Part shown: in pieces, positions 10,440 through 20,729 of the stretch
Layout: each line of letters begins with the position of its first letter
Position numbering within the stretch: the first letter of the stretch is position 1
DNA from: Berberis thunbergii
Taxonomy: Eukaryota > Streptophyta > Magnoliopsida > Ranunculales > Berberidaceae
NCBI GenBank assembly: GCA_003290165.1
Contig: QNQO01001176.1
Coordinates: 248,001-312,000, forward strand
DNA: 64,000 bases
Direction: 5' to 3'
Program-made: the position numbers and the translations under genes
The notes under the pieces: generated by a model
Told to the model about the DNA's origin: nothing
The model's input: only the letters and a program-made list of their open reading frames with translations
Database searches by the model: none

Positions 10440-13400
10440 TTTTTTAATCTCTTGAGATATTGTTGGTTATGAAATCAGTGAGATTGGAGTTTCTTTCGTT
10501 TCTTGGGCCTTTTGTTCCTTGTCTTATGCATAAAATTTCAATAATGCAGCATGGATAAGGAGATGATATTTTAATTAATGGCTGTCTTATAGTTGGATAA
10601 GACAAAGGTATTAGTATGTATAAATAAGATGGGGTGAACAGAGAAGTGGTTGGATGCATGAATATTAAGGGGAGATCAAACTGTCGGACATTCACAATGA
10701 GCCTTGGTTTGTGGATCTGGTACCTTGGCCAATTTATAATGGCTGAGTAACTCTATCAGAAAATTGCAAGCCAAAAACTGAGCAGAAATCCTCCCCTCAT
10801 ATGTAACCATTGTTTCATCCCAACCAGTGTTCACTTGACATTATATCTGTACATTGTGACAGTATCTATGGTAGTTTCAGTATTTCCTATAAAGTCCAAA
10901 ACAATGCTGAATATCTACATGAGGCAATGTATCGGTGATAGTTATGAGAAACTTCAGTATCAGTAGATATTTGAAGTTAGTTTTTGAACTGTGTTATCAA
11001 GTCCACAAAGTCCCAATGATAATATTAGCATTTTAAGGAACTTGGATTTTGAGCAGTTCATGTCTTCTTCTGCTCTGATTCTTCCAATGAACAGGGAGGA
11101 GCTTAAGTATTCATACTTATGGTGGAGTTTTTTAGCAGTAGGCATTTGTGTGATGCATGTTCCTGCATTCCAATCACTATATTTGGCATCTAGGTGCACA
11201 GTTATGAATTGCATTGGCAAACATACATATGGTTTTAGATCTTTACTCAACTTAATACGGCTTTGCCTCTTTGCAGTTGCTGATATCTTGCTCCCTTCCT
11301 CCAGGTTGCTGCCCTCCTGTTCACCTTGCTGTTATTTTTCATATCTATAAGCCATTATCTAGTAACTTGCACTTTGATTTGAAAACCAAAGAGGTGTGCA
11401 ACTTCCCCATCGAACTTGCATTTATTTATTCATCTGTGTCTGCTATTGTTTGAGGGATTTTGTAAACACAACTGTAAGCCTTAGTCTGTGGGGAATGGGG
11501 ATCGGTGTATTCTCAACCTTGTATAAGGCACCTCTCTGTGGGGAATTTGGATCAGTGTCTTCTCAACCTTGTATGAGGCACCCCCTATCAGCAGTACAGA
11601 ACACCTCCCCATTTCCTCTTCAGGACCTTCCCCATTCTGACTCCATTGGGTTCTCCCTTTCTTCCAGTGATGGTCCTTCATCTCACTGAATGGAATCTCA
11701 CCATTAACAGCTCCAAATATACTAGTACTCTCCTCCATCTCATATCTTCTACTCCTTTTACAGCTCATTCCTTATTTGTTTTGCATTCTACGTTGATGGA
11801 GGTTTTGATGGTTGGTAACACCACAAATCTTGTTCTTCTGCTATCTTTTAGTTGCTCCAGTTCTTTCAATGTTGGGCTTAAGCTTTTGGTTTAATTGACT
11901 GGAAACTCTTCCCTAAATGATGTTGTTAGACTCAAAGATATTTCAGTACTGAGCAGTTTTGCCAAAAGCTATGTTTCTGCTCATTTACTCTTTTGGGGAG
12001 TTTTTAGTAATCGCTGATCTTGTGTTTGATTTCAAGGAAAATTTGATAGGGGAAAATTTTCAAAAAAAGTAAGAAAAAATAGGAGATAAAGTGGGAAAAA
12101 GTTCTCGATCTTGAAGTTGAAGATGACTTCATTTTGGGCAAAACTTTTACTAGCTCCACCCTAAGAAAACATTTTCCACAATTTTGTAACAAACCAATCA
12201 CCAAATGCATGTTCTCTCTTTCTTTTCTCTCCCTTCTCACTTTTGGCAAATTTTATTGAGAAAAATTTCCTTAGAATCAAACACATCCTAAACTAAGACA
12301 TGCCATAATTTCTTTATTCCACAGAAAGCTCCAATAGAATAGGATACTAACAGTTGGTGCCTGGTGGAACACTGATATGTGCGATGTGAGAACTCAACTC
12401 ATTTTCTTTACTATTTGAGCATAAAATTTTGTCCAATTGCCTTTAACAGTTGGCTTAATTAGTATGGATATGTGCTCTCAAGGAGAGTACCTGTTCTAAC
12501 GGTATATAATTTATTTATATATTTTTATATGGATTTTTAGCTACAAAGGTGAAGTTACTAACATTGAGCTTTGAGAAGTGAGTAACTAGATCTGGTATTC
12601 AAATGGGGTTTTAACTGTTTGAGTGTTTTCAGCACATAAACTGGATTTAGTTTTGTTTCAAAATCTGAATTTTCTGGGTATGCTTCTTGAGTTGAATGAT
12701 TTCTGAATTTTTTTTTTTTTGAGTTGTTTAATTTGGTTTGATATGCCTGAGTTGTCTACTTGACTAGATCAGGCCCATGATACCATGAGTAAAATATTTT
12801 TTCGAGGTAGTTTCTGTGAGTTATAGCAGAGTAGCGCCTGATTCCTTCTGAAAATCCAAGTTATTGCAGCTTCGAACTAAATTTTGTATGTTTAATTTGA
12901 AGAAAATAAAAATGGCACAGATTCATTTCACATCACCTCTTTAAGTGGTTGAAACCACAAGCATAACGGATTTAAATGGCTTTAGGAGAAGATGCTAGAC
13001 CCTAACATGGGATAAGTCCCCCCCACCTCTCTCTCTTAAAAACCTGAGTTTTTGCGCACTCAAACTAAACTTTGCAGGTTAGACTCACGCTGAGTAGAAT
13101 GGCCCCCACTGATTCAACTCAAGGCAATCTCTTTACTGCATTTCAAAAAATCATAAAAATAGGGATTTGGAAGACAGATCATAACGAAGATACTGTTGAA
13201 GATGCTCTGAGGTCTTGAGTCGATGACTTATATAAGACATTTCCAGTTTCTACTTATAAACTTGATATTTTGGATGTTGATGTTCTTTTGTCCTTTTCGT
13301 GAATGATTTATAGATTCAATGATATAAGTAAAGCTATGGTGCTGTTCTTGAATGGGCTGTGCTTATTCAGCATATGCAAGGGATTTGACGGTATTTTCAG

Positions 13401-14870
13401 GTACGCTTTATGGACAAACTTTCGGATCATGTTTAGTACATTTTATTTCTTGTATTGTTATTCTTGGTCCTTTTATGTTTTTTTTTCAATCTTCTTCAAG
13501 ATTGGGCTAGTTTTGGGTTTATGAAGGTGGTTGTATGTTGACAGATATAACTGTTTTGGACATTGCACCAACTGGATTCTTTTTCTCCCTTTGTCTTGTG
13601 AGCCTCCAACTCACATGTGTTTTTTTTCTTATTATAGGTTCCCCTTGTGAGTTTTGGCAATTGAAATAAAGTTATTCATTTTGTGTGCATGCTTGTTTGT
13701 ACAATTTGGTGCATGGAGGATCAATGTTTTGAGCTTATCCTACTTGGCATCGATTTCAATATGACTTCTGAGGAAGAAAACTGTCTAGAAGCCACAGCAA
13801 ATGAGACCTAGGCAACAGGTTAAAATCTCATCAGCTTTGCCATGAAGTTTTTTTGGTGGTGAGTAGTGTTTGGTTGATTTCTGAGTTCCTTTGAGTTCTG
13901 TACCTTTAGAGTTCAGACATTCATGGTAACTGTGAATTGATGGTGTGTTTCTCAAGCAAAATAACTGTAGCCACTAATCAAATTCTCATGCACCATAAAT
14001 CTATTAGCTTATTTTCACAACTACTAGCTTATTATCTGAAGTAGCTTGCTAGATTTCATTAAAACAGGAAGATTGCGAAGGAACAGTAATGTATATAGTA
14101 CTCGGTTACTTCAATAAGGTCAGTCTTTAACTACCAGGATGGGGAATTTATCTTGCTTTGAAGTACTAGACTTCTTACGCTAGTATATCAGATTCTAGAG
14201 TTGATTACCCTGGCGTAACGGTACGCGGTCATAGTTGAATGTGTTTTTTTCACTTTATTTCCTCTCATACATTCTCATCATTGAGATTACCACCTGGTTG
14301 AGCCTGAAAACTATCCACAAAGGACATGAGCATAACTCATGATCGCAAAGCATGTTTATCATTACCCTCCACTATCCCGTTTACCTAAAATATCCCACAG
14401 AAATTTATTGCAGAAGTCAATGCTAAAGATTTTGCAATAAATTTCTGTTACTTAAAACCAATCCTCTCCTCGTTCCCAAATGTTGTCTATAATAATTTTT
14501 TTGAGCATTGATTGTATGCTCCTATCTTCACATGAGATGCAGGTCTTTTACATTGAAATGAGTTCATCAAATCGAACTTAGAACCATTAGACATAGTTAT
14601 TGAATGAGAATGTAGAAACTGGTCTAGGATTACACGTTCATTGCATCATGCATTATCTGTGCCTAGGTATATCTATTATATCTATGTATTGCTTAGTATC
14701 GCCATGACATCCCCTAGTATGTATTTACGGTCCGCTCATACTGGCACTAGCTGACCAACATAAATCTTGAAGTTGTTGCCACCTGCTAATATATTGATAA
14801 CCTTCATACTCCACAATTCCCAGATCTTCTGTCAAGTTGGATTTCAATGGTGTGCTGTCGAAATTTACTT
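10440..14870. other. Non-coding part of duplication copy 1
   Basis: No NB-ARC or other domain is recognisable. Several T-rich, intron-like stretches are conserved with copy 2. The sequence is probably intron and upstream sequence of the NLR relic. A tandem duplication of 'tctgtggggaat...ttctcaaccttgtat.aggcac' lies at about 11484-11583. Confidence 0.45.
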
Positions 14871-15345
14871 ATGAATGTTAGATTTGCAAACAGCTTATTA
14901 CTAAGCTCCCCTCGTCTGTCAGCAAGTTGAAACATTTAAGGTACCTTGAAAACATTGAAACGTATATTGAAACATTTCTGCATTCTAGTTTGTAGCCTAT
15001 ATCATTTTCAGACTCTTTGAGACTCTCATTGTGTGTAAAACCTCGCAAGTTATCCAAGTATATGAAAAAACTAACTGGGTTGAGACGTCTCAAAATCGGT
15101 TGCACAGAATTCAGAGTTGGTCAAATGCCAAGAGACATTGGACAACTCAAACGGTTTCCGAATTTATGGCGAGGGAGGAAGGCAGTGGATTTAGCATTAG
15201 AAAGTTGCAAAGTTTGAAGCTTGGGGACGAGCTTGAGATCCAAAAACTAGAGATGGTAACAAAAGCAGCAGGTGCCAAGGAAGCAAATTTGGAACACAAA
15301 TATGCACACTGAAGTTATATTGGTACCCAGATTTTATCACCGTGT

Positions 15346-15350
15346 GAAGC
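15346..15350 (+). repeat. 5-bp target duplication, left copy (GAAGC)
   Basis: Repeated at 16119-16123. The uninterrupted site is present once in the paralogous copy at 24065-24069. Confidence 0.65.
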
Positions 15351-16118
15351 TGATAGGAACTGACCTTTATCTTGATTCTTGTTTGCAGAATTAGGAGCTT
15401 GGATGCAATTTCAACAGGTCGAGATCAGCAATTTGCTCCAGAGATCATACACTGTCAGTTGTTGATTCACAATGGCAGACATTGGATTGATATTGGAACA
15501 GCCAATTTAGAAGTAACAGATATGGAAGACAGAGGATTGAAGCAATTGAGAAGAAGATATTGTATTAGAAAGATAGAAGTAAGATATCAAACAATGTACA
15601 TAGCAACTTAGAGAGTGCCAATCTCCTTGGAGAGCTATTCGAGAAGCTCCCAAACTCCTAGACAGCTAATGCTATCTGTACAATGAGAATTACAAATGAA
15701 TGAATAAAATGTTCCCTTCTATCTTATTGGTATTTATATACTGCTGTCTTCCCAACCTACTTTATTTACAATGCTGTTTCCCCATTCTATTTACTTTCTT
15801 ATTTCTAAAAGCAACCATAGCACCTGTTGCTCCTCTTTGTATTTCCCAGCATTTCTTAATAGCAGCAATAACAGCCCTCTATTCTGCATAGCACTTCTGA
15901 ATACAACTTCAGTATAGCATTTCTGAATCTAACTTCAGCACTTCCAGCATTTTGCATTATAGCACTTCTGAATACAACTTAAGTATAGCATTTCTGAATC
16001 TAACTTCAGCACTTCCAGCACTTTGCATACTTCTGAATTCACACTCTGCCAACCATATTTCAGCATCTCCAACACTTCTTAGTATAGCATTTCCTGCCAA
16101 TATCAGCATTTGTATTAG
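15351..16118. mobile_element. 768 bp insertion with 5-bp TSD, probably solo LTR or LTR-like
   Basis: Present only in duplication copy 1; copy 2 reads straight through GTGTGAAGCATGTGCGG. It starts TGATAGGAACTG and ends GTATTAG. It contains an 'aatgaataaaatg' polyadenylation-like stretch (about 15697-15709) and a 69-bp tandem duplication. The 5-bp TSD and TG start suit an LTR, but a CA end is missing, so classification is uncertain. No coding capacity recognised. Confidence 0.6.
15889..16026 (+). repeat. 69-bp tandem duplication
   Basis: 'atagcacttctgaatacaac' through 'cagcacttccagca' is repeated twice (about 15889-15957 and 15958-16026) within the 768 bp insertion. Confidence 0.7.
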
Positions 16119-16123
16119 GAAGC
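16119..16123 (+). repeat. 5-bp target duplication, right copy (GAAGC)
   Basis: Pairs with 15346-15350. Confidence 0.65.
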
Positions 16124-17608
16124 ATGTGCGGATAGGTAGATAAAGCACTTGAAGGGCTCTAACCTTTTCAAGTTTGAAGAAGTTAGAGGTTCTGTAATTT
16201 GTAAGCATGAGATTTCCTACATGGTTGAATGTGGCTTTTCTGCCGAGTTTAGTGGAAATGCGTTTAAGTTGCAGCCTCTTTTGGGAGCATCTCCCACTGC
16301 TTAACCAGCTATGAGTTTTGAGGGTTCTCCGAGTATTTGGCATGCCAGCCTTGGAATGTATTGGTAGTGAATTTTATGGTGATATTGGAACACAAGTAGA
16401 AGCTGCTGATGCCGCATTCCCTTCCTAACTATGTTACGCCTGCTATATCTGCCAAATATGGAAGAATGGATGGAACCAGAAAGTTGCAGCAATTGTTTCC
16501 TTTTGCTAGAGATTTTGTGTTGAGTATTGTAATATGTTGTCAAAGACGCCAAATCAGTTTCCATCTCTTAAAGACCTGAGGGTAACAGAAAGCAGTGGCA
16601 GTTGAGTAAGATCATTGTCTTGCAAAGCTTCCTCTCTTACCACCTTTTCCGTAAATTGAATTGATGACATGATGTCTCTGCCAGAAGGTTTAATGCAAAA
16701 GAATTAACTTCTTTGAAGTTTATGTATAACCAAATGCCCTGAGATTCAATCCCTATCAGAAGACGAACTACGACATCTCAAATTTTCTGGAATCTATCTC
16801 TATCTTACTGCAAAAGTCTAACATCCGTGCTAGATTTATGTTGCTTGACATCTCTAAGAGAGCTGTTATCTCGTGGGTCTTAAGGAAATGAAGTTGTCGT
16901 CTTCATCAGAGTTACTGGGTTATTTCCCTGCCTTGATTCTCTAGGAATTGGCCAATTCGCTGATGAGCTCGATGTTTTTCTTATGCCTGTTTAGGCTCTC
17001 CAGTAGATTCCCTTACTTCGAAATCTAGTGTTGTATGGATGGGAGATAAATCTAGTGATGTATAGGCTCTCAAGACTTCAACCAGGAAACTGCTATCTTT
17101 AGTGATAGCTAATTTTGAAGGTCTTGTGGTGTTGCCAGATTGGCTAACAAATTTATTGTCTCTTCCATTATTTCTGATTCACAACAACTGTGAGAATCTC
17201 AGGTATTTACCAAAAGACCTCTCCTCCTCACTGTTCCATTTGAGGATCCAATATTGTAGTACTCTTCTAAAGGAAAGATGCACACCAGTATCTGGAGAAG
17301 AATGGCATAAGATTGCTCATATTCCATTCGTCAGTAAAGGTCAAGAGGTATGCTTGCCTCAACTTCTAATCATCTATTAGAACTTTATTTTTATTTCACT
17401 CACTGATGCTAATGATAGTTTGTTTCTCTCCCATAGCTGTAATTGCAGCTACAGGTTAATAGACATGGTTACTCTTCAGGTAATTTTAATTTGTTAACTA
17501 CTATAGCAAAATAAAAAAACAATCAGATGAAAAAACGTCGACAATTGCCCTCTTGAGAGTCCTAGTGTTGCACCCCTCATCCTTTGAACTTTTTGCCCTT
17601 CAAAAAAC

Positions 17609-17613
17609 TAAAA

Positions 17614-17658
<45 letters not shown>
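17609..17658. repeat. (TA)n microsatellite
   Basis: About 22 uninterrupted TA units preceded by an A-run. Confidence 0.95.
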
Positions 17659-17661
<3 letters not shown>

Positions 17662-17844
17662 CTCAAAATCCTAACTTGTGAGTCTCGAACCTGCGACCTC
17701 GCACAAGTAAAGTGGATTAAAAGAGATTGAATCCTGAAATCAGAAATTGTAAATTTCAGCTGAGTTTTACTCAAAGGTCCTTAGTCTATATAAAAAAGAA
17801 AAAGGACTGAATAATTTTATTAGCTTATGGATGAGAATTAACAA

Positions 17845-18240
17845 TCAATACATTACAGAAATGAAAGCAAAATAACGGTTACATGAAACCCATAACAATA
17901 CTAGAACAGTAATGGACAGGGCAAAAGTAGCGAGAGTCTTGCAGCAGTAGGAGATGTGTGGGTGATGTTGATGAAGCAAGATGCTCAGTACTGCACCAGT
18001 AAAAGCAGAAGTAAGAGATAGAAGGAGGAGCGTGAAGGAGGAAGGTTGATTGATAAACAATACGGGGATTGGTCTCTCATCCAAGCTAGTTTTTACGATG
18101 ATGAAAGGAAGTTTGAGGAGGGAGAATAAAATAGCTGAAGAGAATAGTAGGACAAATTGTGGATGTAATGAACAACCAGATAATTTCAGTTTAGCACTCT
18201 GAACAACATTGGCATAAGGAAAATATGTAGGTTCCGCCAT
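17845..18240 (-). CDS. Small hydrophobic protein with about four membrane helices, 131 aa
   Basis: One uninterrupted exon from ATG (18240) to stop 17845-17847. The N-terminus MAEPTYFPYANVVQ is polar. Four hydrophobic stretches follow at about residues 28-50 (FVLLFSSAILFSLLKLPFII), 59-74, 77-90 and 101-128, so an integral membrane protein is likely. A textbook TATA box (TATATAAATAG on the minus strand) sits about 55-65 bases upstream, which supports a real transcript and this start. I do not recognise the family; short four-helix proteins of this layout are common as unannotated plant membrane proteins. It lies between the two copies of the NLR duplication and is not itself duplicated. Confidence 0.6.
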   Translation of the reverse strand: MAEPTYFPYANVVQSAKLKLSGCSLHPQFVLLFSSAILFSLLKLPFIIVKTSLDERPIPVLFINQPSSFTLLLLSLTSAFTGAVLSILLHQHHPHISYCCKTLATFALSITVLVLLWVSCNRYFAFISVMY

Positions 18241-18297
18241 TCATTCGTCGTAACATTGATCTCTCCCATGGTTTTGAGCTGAACTTCAATCCATCAG

Positions 18298-18308
18298 CTA
18301 TTTATATA
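18298..18308 (-). promoter_or_regulatory. TATA box of the small membrane-protein gene
   Basis: Minus-strand TATATAAATAG (plus strand 'ctatttatata'), correctly spaced from the ATG at 18240. Confidence 0.6.
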
Positions 18309-18309
18309 A

Positions 18310-20100
18310 CCAAAAATGCTAGGAAATCAGATTTTTGCAATCATGATGACTTGTCATGATCTCGAAACTGGTGGTCATTTGTCAAATGCGAAAATGTTGT
18401 CGTGTGACATCTTTTCTTTATTTCTTTTCTTTATTATCATTATTATTTAAATTGAGCTTGATTAGGACCTTTTCTTTTATAATTTGATTAGATTAGATAT
18501 GAGTTTCTTTCTGAAGGATATAATTAATTATTTGTCTCTTGATGTGGCATTATGGCTGTGGAACCAACCATGACCATCTCACCTATCTCTAATGGTCAAG
18601 TAAGTTAGGAAAACGATTGACGACAGCCTATCCCTGATGAGACGAAAGAGTGACGAGATTTGTTGGACAAATCAAGTAGTAGTTCGGTGGGGCGAAAGAC
18701 TTTTAAGACACGTCTACGAATTCAAATGGTTCTTTGGTGTTAACGCGTTTCCTACGAAAGACTTTTAAAACACGTCAGAGACCAATCAGGTGGTCACACA
18801 TTTTTGAGTAATACTACAGTGTACCAGGAAAGTGCCTGGTATCTCACCTGGTGAATATCAGGCACCTCGATGCAATACAACGGTGTCTGGTATCCTATCA
18901 GACACTTTCCCAGTGCACTTAAGAAAAAGCCCACATTTTCTCTTGAACAAGTTATATCTTGGTCTTTGGGTCGTGCTTTGGGCACTTTTTAAATAGATTA
19001 TTAAATTATTAAATATGAAAATAAATTATTATTTATCAAAATATTGAATAATCATATTTTTTTATACTCATCGATCTACTTTATAATTTATTCATAATCA
19101 TCATCATTATAATATACTACTTTCACTTTTTCTTTGCTGGAGCTTAGCTTTCTATCAATTTGACCGTTCTAATTATCCCAACTCAATAAAACATATTATT
19201 TGTAGATGATAGAAAAATGTTTACTTTGACTTAATAAGATGATCAAACTAAAAAATTTGATTGCTATTGGATCTCTGTTTTCATTGGGCCTAATTTATAG
19301 GCTTGTATGATAGAATTTGCCCATATATAAGATTAGGTTAAACTAGCTTTATAAGAAAAAAAAATTGGGCATTCTTGAAAAACCAAAGTTTTAAGAATGG
19401 ACATTTAGCAATTTGGTGAATGGGATGAAAGGGGCATTTTTAAGATTTGGTGAATGTGGGAGGGGCAATTTAGGAATTTTGCGAATGGGTAATGACAGTA
19501 TCGTAATTAGTCGAGAAAGTCATTTTCGTAATTTGAAGAATTTTGGAAGGAAATTTTCGAGATTTGGTGAACGGAGAGGGAATTTTAGTTTCCCATAGGA
19601 CATTTTTCTTTGGTCATCTTAAGTTGTTAAATCAATGAATATACCTGAATTTGTCACAAAAACCTGTTTCATTAAAAAGGGTTATACCATTGAATTGATA
19701 AAATAGTTGAATCCTTCACCGTCAAACATGACAAATCGATTAACCCAATCAATCACCCAAACCAAGCGAGCGATCTCAACATACTCTTTTCACAATTTAA
19801 AAGAAGCAAGAAAGACATAAAAGACTTGGATGGATGTTTAAAATAAGCAGCAGAAACTATATAGATCCCATTTGTATTTGTTTACAACAATTCTAAGCAG
19901 CCAGGTTGTTAGCCACTTTTGGGTTAGGGTAGAGGTTTTTTACACTTTTACCGATTCTGTAGATTATGTTTGTGCTTTAAAGAGAATGGATAAAATTGTA
20001 AAAAAAACTCTTACCTTGGCCTAAAAGTGGCTAGGAGCCCTGACTGCCAAGAATCGTTCATTTGTTTAATCCCACCGAGAGAGGTATATATATTTTTATT
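18310..20100. other. No gene seen; degenerate minisatellite at 19385-19600
   Basis: Intergenic AT-rich sequence. Between 19385 and 19600 the phrases 'atttggtgaatgggatgaaa', 'gatttggtgaatgtgggagg', 'attttgcgaatgggtaatg' and 'gatttggtgaacggagaggg' recur at irregular spacing of about 35-60 bases. This is a decayed tandem repeat; the short open frame across it is a by-product. Confidence 0.5.
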
Positions 20101-20311
20101 TTTTGTATAGCTATTTTATTTTCTATGATTCATATAAAGGGCATCTCTTAGATATTGTTGGTTACGAAATCAGTGAGATTGGAGTTTCTTTCGATTGTTG
20201 GGCCTTTTGTTCGTTGTTTTATGCAAAAAATTTCAATAATGCAGCATGGATACGGAGATGATATTTTAATTAATGGCTTTCTAATAGTTCGATAAGACAA
20301 AGGAGTTCATA

Positions 20312-20472
20312 AGGCTACATGGCGAGGAAATGAGTGAGGAAACCAACAAGGGGAGTGAGGTGGAGGGAGGGGAACCATTCACTCCCTTCGAAATGCGTGC
20401 GTTGAATTTTCTTGCACGCATTTCGAGGGGAGTGAATGGTTCCCCTCGTTTCCTCGACATTTAGAATTCCCC
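20312..20472. mobile_element. Snap-back MITE, ~160 bp
   Basis: The arms GGCGAGGAAATGAG...GGAACCATTCACTCCC and GGGAGTGAATGGTTCCCCTC...TTTCCTCGACATTTAGAATTCCCC are inverted copies around a loop near 20405. It is absent from duplication copy 1, where 'gacaaaggtattag' runs directly into 'tatgtataaataag' (about 10601-10628). The 9-bp duplication here is degenerate, so the left boundary is approximate. Confidence 0.7.
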
Positions 20473-20522
20473 ATGTATAAATAAGATGGGGTGAACAGAG
20501 AAGTGTTTGGATGCATGAATAT

Positions 20523-20531
20523 TAAGGTGAG
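20523..20531 (+). repeat. 9-bp target duplication, left copy (TAAGGTGAG)
   Basis: Identical to 20721-20729. The empty site in copy 1 is TAAGGGGAG at 10666-10674. Confidence 0.9.
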
Positions 20532-20720
20532 GAGCAATTCTGGGTGTCGAAGAAACTAGCGAGGGGAGGGAGGTGGCGGGGTGGGAACCGTTCACCTCTC
20601 TCGGGATGCGCGCACAAAAAAAGATGGCACACATCCCGAGGGAGGTGAACGGTTTCCCACCCCGCCACCTCCCTCCCCTCGCTCATTTCCTCGCTGGTTT
20701 CCTCGACACCTGAATTCCTC
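20532..20720. mobile_element. Snap-back MITE, 189 bp, with perfect 9-bp TSD
   Basis: Best-defined member of the family. The ends GAGCAATTCTGGGTGTCGA and the complement of the right end, GAGGAATTCAGGTGTCGAGG, are terminal inverted repeats. The arms pair through 'gggaggtggcggggtggga' and the loop is around 20615. The 9-bp duplication is the hallmark of Mutator-like transposases. The unoccupied site survives in the paralogous copy at 10666-10674, which proves insertion after the duplication. Confidence 0.9.
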
Positions 20721-20729
20721 TAAGGTGAG
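20721..20729 (+). repeat. 9-bp target duplication, right copy (TAAGGTGAG)
   Basis: Pairs with 20523-20531. Confidence 0.9.

Larger units (their letters stand above)
14880..17380 (+). pseudogene. NLR disease-resistance gene relic, LRR region (copy 1)
   Basis: Fragments in all three frames match the C-terminal leucine-rich repeats of CC-NB-LRR (RGA-type) proteins: LPSSVSKLKHLRYLEN (about 14900-14955), LTGLRRLKIGC..MPRDIGQLKR (15070-15150), SLKLGDELEIQKLEMVTKAA (15210-15270), LPNMEEWMEPES (16450-16490), and the typical end LPDWLTNLL...LLKERCTP.SGEEWHKIAHIP (17140-17330). Stops and frameshifts are frequent and a 768 bp insertion interrupts it. NB-ARC and N-terminal domains are not visible. It belonged to an intracellular immune receptor; it is now non-functional. 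Confidence 0.8.
10440..17530 (+). repeat. Segmental duplication, copy 1 (~7.1 kb)
   Basis: Collinear and visibly similar with 20146-25040, from 'gatattgttggttatgaaatcagtgagat' onward to 'gttaactact...aaaataaaaaacaat'. It carries an NLR relic at its end. Relative to copy 2 it has a 768 bp insertion (15351-16118), a 50-bp internal tandem duplication (about 11484-11583) and extra sequence near 13000. It lacks the two MITEs present in copy 2. Confidence 0.85.

Noticed and set aside
14200..14260. tRNA-like stretch ('ctggcgtaacggtacgcggt')
   Set aside because: No cloverleaf arms or TPsiC box could be traced. No tRNA gene was found anywhere in the window.
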